A stretch of DNA of 64,000 nt. Source: Desulfotignum sp032250905. Lineage in GTDB: Bacteria; Desulfobacterota; Desulfobacteria; Desulfobacterales; Desulfobacteraceae. Each line of letters starts with the position of its first letter. Positions within the stretch are counted from its first letter, which is position 1. The stretch spans positions 1 to 64,000 of the forward strand of contig JAVVEQ010000010.1 of assembly GCA_032250905.1 (NCBI GenBank). The letters run 5' to 3'. This document shows positions 57,851 to 64,000 of the stretch, in pieces. The notes under the pieces were generated by a model. That model did no database searches and was not told the origin of the DNA. It worked only from the letters and a program-made list of their open reading frames with translations. A program made the position numbers and the translations under genes.

Positions 57851-58648
57851 TCAACCCGGCAACAGCGCCGGTATGTCTTCAAACACGTTCGACAGAACCG
57901 TCAGTGACCGGTTCAGGTCGCCCCGATTGAACACCTCCAGACTCACGACCCCCTGATAGTGTTTCAACAGTGCCATGACCTGACACAGCTGTTCGGGCTG
58001 CAACAGATCCAGGCTGACATGGTCTTTGATCCTGTGATCCTGTGTTGCCACTCCGTGAACATGGATCACGGCGATCCGTTCCTGAAACTGTGCCATACTG
58101 TGTGTCAGATCATACCCATACCGGAAATGATGTCCGACATCCAGGCAGACCTGCAGATCGTATGCTGTCAGCAGCGGCACCAGACAATCCGGGGGATAAT
58201 CCAGCGTTTCCACTGAAAACATACCAGCGGCCGGCACATACCTCATCAGCCTTGCCAGGCCGTCCAAAGCCCGCTCCTGCCAATCAACCAGATTATCATG
58301 TGCGCCATGAGCCGTCATTTCCAGATGCAACGTGTGTGTGGACGGCGCCAGGGGCCGGCACAACTCCACCACCCTTGCAAAGGTCTCCGCCGCATATTGC
58401 CGTGCATCTGCCGACGCATGGGTCAGACTCACATCCGTGGGCAAATGGATGTTATATGAGACATCCATTTGCCTGGACAGGTCAGCCAGATCCGCTATTT
58501 CCATCTTTGATGGCAGCACGGTATCAGGGAGGCTTTCAAAAATAAGCAGCTCAATCTCATCGAAAAATCCGCCGATCTTCTGAACATTGGGAAGGATATG
58601 ATCCGGATAAATAAAGGACGTGGTGCCGATTCGAAACGGTCGTTTCAC
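57851..58648 (-). CDS. cbiR: Cobamide-remodelling phosphodiesterase CbiR-like, TIM barrel
   Basis: A 265-residue xylose-isomerase/AP-endonuclease-type TIM barrel. Metal-binding strands include FRIGTTSFIYPDHILPNV at the start, SYNIHLPTD, HLEMTA, FSVETLDYPP, VCLDVGHHF and HVHGV. CbiR cleaves the nucleotide loop of salvaged cobamides so that the lower ligand can be exchanged. The position five bases after cbiB, in the cobU-cobS-cobD-cbiB cluster, supports this role over DNA repair. The assignment rests on fold and context. Confidence 0.85.
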   Translation of the reverse strand: MKRPFRIGTTSFIYPDHILPNVQKIGGFFDEIELLIFESLPDTVLPSKMEIADLADLSRQMDVSYNIHLPTDVSLTHASADARQYAAETFARVVELCRPLAPSTHTLHLEMTAHGAHDNLVDWQERALDGLARLMRYVPAAGMFSVETLDYPPDCLVPLLTAYDLQVCLDVGHHFRYGYDLTHSMAQFQERIAVIHVHGVATQDHRIKDHVSLDLLQPEQLCQVMALLKHYQGVVSLEVFNRGDLNRSLTVLSNVFEDIPALLPG

Positions 58649-58653
58649 CTTAG

Positions 58654-59622
58654 TTATCCCTTCAAAACCGTGGATTTCACCAGGGTCAGCACCACAGCGC
58701 CCAGCAGTCCCGCAACCGACGCTGCCTGCATCAGCCGGCAGGCGGCGTGAATGGCTGAAATTTCCGGATCACCAAACTGACTTCCGATGAAGGGCTTGTC
58801 CACCTGTCTGCCATGATAGATGCTGGGACCGCCCAGCCGGATCTTCAAGGCACCCGCAAACGATGCTTCCGGAAATCCCGCATTGGGGCTGCTATGCCGC
58901 CGGCCTTCGGACCACCCGGTCCGAAGGGCCCCTGTCCCGGAAATTCCAGGCAAAAAGGCAGTTGCTGCAGCGATCACAAACACGGACAACCGGGCCGGAA
59001 TGAAATTGGCCGCATCATCGAGGCGGGCCGATACCCGCCCGAACAACAGATATCGGTCATTTTTATATCCCACCATGGAATCCAGGGTATTGATCATTTT
59101 ATAAGCCACAGCGCCCGGCACCCCTGAGACCACTACCCAGAACAACGGCGCCAGAAATCCGTCCACAAAATTTTCCGCCACGGTCTCCACTGCCGCCCGG
59201 GAGACTCCGGCGTCATCCAGATTCCGGGTGTCTCTGCCTACAATCCAGCCCACTTTTTTACGGGCTGTTACCAGATCTTTTTTCGACAACGGCACTGACA
59301 CGGCCATGGCGGCATCTTTCAGACCTTTGACGGAAAAACAGTAAAACAGCAGGACCGTCTGGACGACTGCACTCATCACCGGGTGGATCCATCCGGCCCA
59401 GAGGATGAATATCCACGCCAGCACATACGTGGCACCCACCAGAAAACCGGCGAAAACCCCCCCGGCTGTCAGCGAATTTTTTATGATTCGCCGGAAAAGG
59501 GGCTCCAAAAAACCGATGGCTTTTCCCATGCCCACCACTGGATGAGGCAGGTTCCGGGGATCACCCAGAAAAAAATCCAGTACAAAGGCAGTCAAAAGAA
59601 TATACCAGCCCACCTCAATCAT
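58654..59622 (-). CDS. cbiB: Adenosylcobinamide-phosphate synthase
   Basis: A 322-residue integral membrane CbiB/CobD (Pseudomonas naming) that attaches aminopropanol phosphate to cobyric acid. Landmarks are DFFLGDPRNLPHPVVGMGKAI, GWIVGRDTRNLDDAGVSRAAVETVAENFVDGFLAPLFW, INTLDSMVGYKNDRYLLFGRVSARLDDAANFIPARL and NAGFPEASFAGALKIRLGG. Four or five membrane segments are seen. It overlaps the upstream aminotransferase-like gene by 8 bp. Confidence 0.95.
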   Translation of the reverse strand: MIEVGWYILLTAFVLDFFLGDPRNLPHPVVGMGKAIGFLEPLFRRIIKNSLTAGGVFAGFLVGATYVLAWIFILWAGWIHPVMSAVVQTVLLFYCFSVKGLKDAAMAVSVPLSKKDLVTARKKVGWIVGRDTRNLDDAGVSRAAVETVAENFVDGFLAPLFWVVVSGVPGAVAYKMINTLDSMVGYKNDRYLLFGRVSARLDDAANFIPARLSVFVIAAATAFLPGISGTGALRTGWSEGRRHSSPNAGFPEASFAGALKIRLGGPSIYHGRQVDKPFIGSQFGDPEISAIHAACRLMQAASVAGLLGAVVLTLVKSTVLKG

Positions 59623-60697
59623 GGGCCAGTGCCTTTTTCAAACTGGCCGCCAGTTTCAGGTTGCTTTCCCGGTCCTTAAGAGAAAATCGCACAAACTGAG
59701 GTTTCAGCCCGTGGAAATTACTGCAGTCACGGATCAGAATCCGGTCCTGACCGACAAGGCGGCACACCTGTGGAGCCGTGTGATGGCGCAGCCGGGCCAG
59801 CACAAATCCGGTATGACCGGCAACCGGCACCAGACCGTGGATATTGCCGTCCTTTTCCAGAAACCATTGTTTTTCCTGGGCGATAAACGCCCGGGTTTTT
59901 TGATAAAACGGTGCAATCTGTTCCGGATGATCGTAAATGTCCCGGATCACTATCTGGGCCAGGGCATTGACATTCCAGGGCTGACAATAAGCCCGGACCT
60001 TTTCGATCAAATCGGGTGCCCCGCTGAGAAATCCGGTGCGCAGTCCGGGAATGGCAAATATTTTGGACATGGACGAAAGCACCAGCAGATTGGAATAATT
60101 TCCGGCATGGATCAGGGACAGGGTGTCCCCCTCTGCCACAAACGGCAGATAGGACTCATCCACCACAAAACATACCCCGGGATGACGCTGCAGCAGTGTT
60201 GTGACAAATACGGGATCCAGCAGCACACCCGTGGGATTATTGGGATTACAGATAAACACCAGGTCAGCATCAGCCGCCATCTTTGATACCCCTTCCAGGT
60301 CCGGCACAAATCCATCTTCAAAATCAGCGGTCCAGAATTCGGGGTCTATGTTGTGCATTCGGCAGGCGTCGGCGTAATCTGAATAGGTCGGTCCCAGAAT
60401 CAGCACTTTCCGGGCTCTCAGGGCCAGCGGCAGGGTGTAAATGAACCAGGTGGTCCCGTTGCCGGCAATCACGGTGTCCGGATCGATTTCATGGTACCGG
60501 GCAAACCCCTGGACCATGGATTGTGCGTCGGGTTCGGGAAGATGCTGGATGGCAGAAACATTGTTTTGTATCACGTTTCTGATCCGTTCCGGCGGACCCA
60601 GCGGGTTAATGTTGGCGCTCATGTCGATAATGTCATCGATACCACATTCCAGTTTCCGTGCCAGTGCTGTTTTGTTGCCGCCATGGCCGATAATCAT
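59615..60697 (-). CDS. cobD: L-threonine-O-3-phosphate decarboxylase (aminotransferase fold)
   Basis: A 360-residue PLP enzyme of the HisC-like fold. HGGN at the start, MSANINPLGPPERI, AGNGTTWFIYTLPL, CNPNNPTGVLL, the PLP lysine in VLSSMSKIFAIPGLRTGFL and the C-terminal ILIRDCSNFHGL are typical of Salmonella-type CobD. It makes aminopropanol phosphate for cobamides. The cobalamin neighbourhood decides this over histidinol-phosphate aminotransferase. It is 15 bp after cobS. Confidence 0.92.
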   Translation of the reverse strand: MIIGHGGNKTALARKLECGIDDIIDMSANINPLGPPERIRNVIQNNVSAIQHLPEPDAQSMVQGFARYHEIDPDTVIAGNGTTWFIYTLPLALRARKVLILGPTYSDYADACRMHNIDPEFWTADFEDGFVPDLEGVSKMAADADLVFICNPNNPTGVLLDPVFVTTLLQRHPGVCFVVDESYLPFVAEGDTLSLIHAGNYSNLLVLSSMSKIFAIPGLRTGFLSGAPDLIEKVRAYCQPWNVNALAQIVIRDIYDHPEQIAPFYQKTRAFIAQEKQWFLEKDGNIHGLVPVAGHTGFVLARLRHHTAPQVCRLVGQDRILIRDCSNFHGLKPQFVRFSLKDRESNLKLAASLKKALAHD

Positions 60698-60712
60698 GAT
60701 ACCATCCTTAAT

Positions 60713-61483
60713 TTACACAAGAGCGGCGCCACAGGCGAGAAACAGCCCTGCTTCCAGAAGCTCGGTCATGGCTCCGAGCATATCTCCTGTGATGCAGTTC
60801 ATTTTTTTTTTGTAAAACCATAAAATCGCCGGACAGCCGATGGCGAACCCCAGGTTTAAGACCAGGCCCTGATATCCCAGAAACAGGGATAGAAACAAGG
60901 GAATGACGCAGAAAATGAAATCTTTTCCCCCCAAAGGCGCGGCAAACAGGGCCAGACCGGTCCCGGTGTTTTTCCGGCCATAGGGAAGAAACCGGATGCC
61001 GAAAATCATGCCGGCCCGGGCATAGGCGGGTACCAGAAAGAGAACCAGCAGTGTTTCCCCCGGTGCCGCGCTCAACTTTAATGCATAAATGCCTGCCAGC
61101 TTGACTGCCATGACACCCACGACTGTGACCAGCCCCATCATTCCGATGCGGCTGTCTTTCATGATTTCCAGAACCCTTTCCCTGGGGCGATGGCTGAAAA
61201 TGCCGTCCGCGGTATCGCCTAAGCCATCCAAATGAAATGCCCCGGTGAAAACCATGAGACAGAGCAGATCCATCAATGCCGATACCGGCAGAGGCCACAG
61301 CCGGGATGTCACCAGATCCGTCATCACCACCAGGCCGCCCAGAATCAGTCCGACCACGGGAAAAAAACGGATCATCCCCATGGGTGAATACACGGCATCC
61401 CGGCCGGCCGGAAGAATGGTCAAAAAGAGCAGACCGGCCCGCAAATCTGTGAAAAACCCCCTGGATTGAGAAGAAGATGTCAT
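60713..61483 (-). CDS. cobS: Adenosylcobinamide-GDP ribazoletransferase
   Basis: A 256-residue membrane cobalamin synthase that joins AdoCbi-GDP and alpha-ribazole. LRAGLLFLTILPAGR, GAFHLDGLGDTADGIFSHRPRERVLEIMKDSRIGMMG is the family hallmark, with five or six membrane helices. The start at 61483 (MTSSSQSRG) is 10 bp after the cobU stop; the longer frame to 61561 overlaps cobU and has no family match. Confidence 0.95.
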   Translation of the reverse strand: MTSSSQSRGFFTDLRAGLLFLTILPAGRDAVYSPMGMIRFFPVVGLILGGLVVMTDLVTSRLWPLPVSALMDLLCLMVFTGAFHLDGLGDTADGIFSHRPRERVLEIMKDSRIGMMGLVTVVGVMAVKLAGIYALKLSAAPGETLLVLFLVPAYARAGMIFGIRFLPYGRKNTGTGLALFAAPLGGKDFIFCVIPLFLSLFLGYQGLVLNLGFAIGCPAILWFYKKKMNCITGDMLGAMTELLEAGLFLACGAALV

Positions 61484-61493
61484 AAGGCGATGT

Positions 61494-62075
61494 TCACGGT
61501 GAAATTTGATTTCCACCCGGTTTGATTTGAAGGGCCTGGCCCGCCACCGTAAGCACCACACGGTCCGCCGTATCAGCCATGAATTGATTCACCTGACCGG
61601 CCAGATCCCGGAACCGCCGGGCCAGCGCATTTTCCGGCACAATGCCATACCCCACTTCATTGGAGACCAGAAAGACCGGGCACTGAACTCTTGAAAAAGA
61701 CTGTGCGGTCTGATTCATCCGGTTTTCGATCTCCGGGTCGCCCATGTCGGCCGCCATCATATTCGAAATCCACAGGGTCAGGCAGTCCACCAGAATCACA
61801 TCTGCCGAATCTGCGTGCGCCAGCAGGTTCTCGTGAATGTTCACCGGTTCTTCCACTGTTTCCCAGTCACATCCCCGTTCCGCCTGATGGGCCTTCACCC
61901 GCTTGTTCATTTCCGGATCCATGGGGACGGACGTGGCCAGAAAAAGTCTTCGCCGGCCGGGAACAGCATTGGCGGCATTCAATGCAAACCGGCTTTTACC
62001 GCTTCTGCATCCGCCGATAACCAGCGTGACAGGAGGTATATTGTCCAAAATATCGGTTCTTTCTTTTTGTTTCAA
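61494..62075 (-). CDS. cobU: Adenosylcobinamide kinase/GTP:AdoCbi-phosphate guanylyltransferase
   Basis: A 193-residue bifunctional CobU. Walker A is VIGGCRSGKSRFALNAA, with RRLFLATSVPMDPEM, KRVKAHQAERGCDWETVEEPVNI (guanylylated His region), VILVDCLTLWISNM and FLVSNEVGYGIVPENALARRFRDLAG. It activates cobinamide for nucleotide-loop assembly. It is first in the minus-strand run and, unlike cobO-cobQ, has no cobalamin riboswitch in the 148 bp upstream. Confidence 0.95.
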   Translation of the reverse strand: MKQKERTDILDNIPPVTLVIGGCRSGKSRFALNAANAVPGRRRLFLATSVPMDPEMNKRVKAHQAERGCDWETVEEPVNIHENLLAHADSADVILVDCLTLWISNMMAADMGDPEIENRMNQTAQSFSRVQCPVFLVSNEVGYGIVPENALARRFRDLAGQVNQFMADTADRVVLTVAGQALQIKPGGNQISP

Positions 62076-62147
62076 TTTAATTTAAAAACGATACAAGATA
62101 CCGTATCCATGAATGAAGATGCAACCCCAAAATCCAGGAAAATTTTA

Positions 62148-62178
62148 TGTTTACAATCCAAATGGTTTCATGTAAACA
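62148..62178. promoter_or_regulatory. Inverted repeat between cobU and the small hypothetical gene
   Basis: TGTTTAC (62148-62154) and GTAAACA (62172-62178) are separated by 17 bp. The repeat sits in the divergent region, about 70 bp from either start. It may be a regulator site; which gene it serves is unknown. Confidence 0.4.
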
Positions 62179-62223
62179 AAAGCTGTTCATTCCATGATGG
62201 TGTTAGGTTAAAAGGAGGCAGGT

Positions 62224-62541
62224 ATGATTAATAGAAGTACTATCAATGTACTTAACCTGAAACCCGTCACCCGCAGCATGTGTTCCGATTTTTACAAAAA
62301 AATCAACACGGAGCTCAGCAGTCCGGAAGCCATCAGAGAATCGGTTTCCTGGTGGCAGGACAACGAGAAGAAGCTCAACGAACTGTGGTGGGTTCTTAAC
62401 TACTATTCTGAATCTCTTGATCCGGAGCGGGAACTCAGGGCCCGTGTGGAAAAGCATCTGGATTCCCTTGCACTGGAAAAAACCGCTGCACTGGAACCTG
62501 ACTCCCTTCCCGACACATCTGCGGCATTGGAACAATCCTGA
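62224..62541 (+). CDS. Hypothetical protein upstream of a nifA-like gene
   Basis: A 105-residue, mainly helical, charged soluble protein (FYKKINTELSSPEAIRESVSWWQDNEKKLNELWWVLNYY, then an acidic, low-complexity end). Tryptophans are clustered. AAAGGAGG lies seven bases before the ATG, so translation is likely. No family recognised. It is 49 bp ahead of the NifA-like gene and may act in the same pathway. Confidence 0.7.
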   Translation: MINRSTINVLNLKPVTRSMCSDFYKKINTELSSPEAIRESVSWWQDNEKKLNELWWVLNYYSESLDPERELRARVEKHLDSLALEKTAALEPDSLPDTSAALEQS

Positions 62542-62590
62542 ACCCGGCCCGGACCGACCATCATGATCCCGTCCGCCGGGAAAATCCCTT

Positions 62591-64000
62591 ATGAAATCCA
62601 TTGAAGAAATCTCTTTGCTGTACGAAATCAGCGAAGCTTTGAACCAGCACATGGACATGAAAAAATCGATGTTCAAAGTGCTGACGGTCCTGTCAGAATC
62701 CATGAACCTGGTCCGGGGTATCATTTTTCTCACCAACCGCGAATCCGGAGAAATCCGAATTGAAATCGCCCACGGCATTTCACAGGAAACCACCCGTAAA
62801 ATCAAATACCTCCCTGGCGAAGGCATCGTCGGAAAAGTGGTGGAAACCGGGAAACCCGCTGTAGTGCCCCGCATCAGCAAGGAGCCGTTGTTTCTGGACA
62901 AAACCCATTCCCGGAACCTGACACAGGGTCAGGATTATTCCTTTATCTGTGTGCCCATAAAAAAAGACAGTCAGGTGGTGGGCGCCATCAGTGCAGACCG
63001 GCCTTTTGAAGGAAAGCAATCGCTGCAGCAGGGCGAAAAAATCCTGTCGGTGGTGGCGGCCATGCTGGCCCATCATGTCATCAATATGGAAATGGTCCGG
63101 CAGGAAAAAGAATCCCTTAAAACGGAAAACCTGCGTCTTAAATCCGAACTGGAAAACCGGTACAGCTTTTCCAATATCATCGGCAATTCCAATAAAATGC
63201 GGGAAGTGCTCCAGATGATCGCCCAGGTCTCTTTTTCTTCCGCCACGGTGCTGATACGGGGAGAAAGCGGAACCGGAAAAGAGCTGGTAGCCAATGCCAT
63301 CCACTACAATTCAGAACGCCATCAAAAACCGTTCATCAAAATCAACTGTGCCGCCATTCCGGAGAATCTCATTGAAAGCGAACTGTTCGGCCATGAGAAA
63401 GGCGCATTTACCGGCGCCTCTCATCTGAAAAAAGGCAAATTTGAGCTGGCAGACGAGGGCACGATTTTTCTGGATGAAATCGGCACCATGGCGCCGGGTG
63501 CCCAGGTCAAGCTGCTGAGGGTCCTCCAGGAAAAGGAATTTGAACGGGTGGGCGGATACAAACCCATTCAGACAGATGTCCGCATTGTGGCTGCCACCAA
63601 TGCCAATCTCGAAGAAATGGTGCAGCAGGGACGTTTCAGGGATGACCTGTATTTCCGGCTCAATGTGTTTCCCATCTATATCCCCAGCCTGCGCATGCGA
63701 AAAACCGATATCATCCTTCTGGCCGATCATTTTCTGGAAAAATACCGGAAAACCCATGGCAAAGATATCAAGCGCATCACCACCCCGGCCATTGACATGA
63801 TGATGGAATACCACTGGCCCGGCAATGTCAGGGAACTGGAAAACTGTATTGAACGGGCCGTGATTCTGTGCAACGAAGGCGCGATCCACTCGTATCATCT
63901 GCCGGCCACGCTTCAGACCGGAACCGAATCCAAAACCCTGCCCCTGTCCTTGGAATCGGCGGTGGCCAGTCTGGAAAAAGAAATTATCATGGATGCCTTG
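62591..64000 (+). CDS. nifA: NifA-like sigma-54-dependent activator, 3' end outside window
   Basis: 470 codons are visible and the frame is still open at the window end. A GAF sensor domain (about 15-165) precedes the AAA+ central domain. That domain has NIIGNSNKMREVL, Walker A GESGTGKE (about 224-231), the sigma-54 contact loop GAFTGAS (about 271), Walker B GTIFLDEIGTM, and RFRDDLYFRLNVFPI. WPGNVRELEN follows, with the Fis-type HTH expected beyond the edge. Closest in layout to NifA, which activates nitrogenase genes. The start ATG at 62591 opens with MKSIEEISLLYEISEAL, typical of NifA. Confidence 0.88.
   Translation, partial: MKSIEEISLLYEISEALNQHMDMKKSMFKVLTVLSESMNLVRGIIFLTNRESGEIRIEIAHGISQETTRKIKYLPGEGIVGKVVETGKPAVVPRISKEPLFLDKTHSRNLTQGQDYSFICVPIKKDSQVVGAISADRPFEGKQSLQQGEKILSVVAAMLAHHVINMEMVRQEKESLKTENLRLKSELENRYSFSNIIGNSNKMREVLQMIAQVSFSSATVLIRGESGTGKELVANAIHYNSERHQKPFIKINCAAIPENLIESELFGHEKGAFTGASHLKKGKFELADEGTIFLDEIGTMAPGAQVKLLRVLQEKEFERVGGYKPIQTDVRIVAATNANLEEMVQQGRFRDDLYFRLNVFPIYIPSLRMRKTDIILLADHFLEKYRKTHGKDIKRITTPAIDMMMEYHWPGNVRELENCIERAVILCNEGAIHSYHLPATLQTGTESKTLPLSLESAVASLEKEIIMDAL

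Noticed and set aside
62076..62223. A possible cobalamin riboswitch ahead of cobU
   Set aside because: A GGCAGGT string near 62214 recalls the reversed B12 box, but the rest of the box and the conserved core are absent; the string belongs to the ribosome site of the next gene.

Overview
The window reads as chromosomal core plus accessory DNA of a strictly anaerobic, probably sulfate-reducing deltaproteobacterium (Desulfobacterota, most like the Desulfobacteraceae). The evidence is a tungsten-type aldehyde:ferredoxin oxidoreductase, a small siroheme-type Fe-S protein with ferredoxin clusters, rubrerythrin beside a Fur/PerR-type regulator, a TAXI-type TRAP transporter, a NifA-type sigma-54 activator, archaeal-type ProRS and many cobamide genes. 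Base composition looks even across the window. I saw no rRNA, tRNA, CRISPR array, insertion sequence or attachment site.

Layout. 1-4351: the tail of a broken crotonase, a small monooxygenase-fold protein, and a minus-strand membrane operon (two NfeD proteins, flotillin FloA and a tail protein). 4619-8695: an HNH nuclease, then an FMN-dependent glutamate-synthase-like protein paired with a glutamate-dehydrogenase homologue that lacks the family's key lysines, and a convergent phosphopantetheinyl transferase. 8762-12903: a translationally coupled cluster of a RecQ helicase with an unusual C-terminal extension, two DUF488 proteins and a 44-residue ORF. 12908-22860: glnE, then carA-carB-purF and a radical SAM gene with overlapping ends. 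22853-27703: an RhlE-type helicase, a cobalamin riboswitch with two terminator-like hairpins ahead of cobO-cobQ, and a ThpR/ubiquitin-like pair.

27788-39239 is a redox and uptake region: a Cache/PAS histidine kinase with a NarL-type regulator, a MarR regulator, a TAXI-TRAP transporter, two Fe-S proteins, an HD hydrolase, a Crp/Fnr regulator with a non-canonical start and an FNR-like box in front of it, and the aldehyde oxidoreductase. 39402-51654 is mostly housekeeping: hisD, hisS, aspS, minCDE, a DAHP synthase with aroB, Fur/rubrerythrin, trxA-trxB, a BamD-like lipoprotein and rpmB. 51658-62075 is a nine-gene minus-strand run (transcribed cobU-cobS-cobD-cbiB-cbiR-ispG-proS-relA/spoT-phoH) with gaps of at most about 55 bp. 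The window ends in a small hypothetical gene and a nifA-like gene that runs off the edge.

The most promising unexplained items are the RecQ-DUF488-DUF488 cluster and the GltB-like/GdhA-like pair, in which the GdhA homologue has lost all three lysines used by genuine glutamate dehydrogenases.
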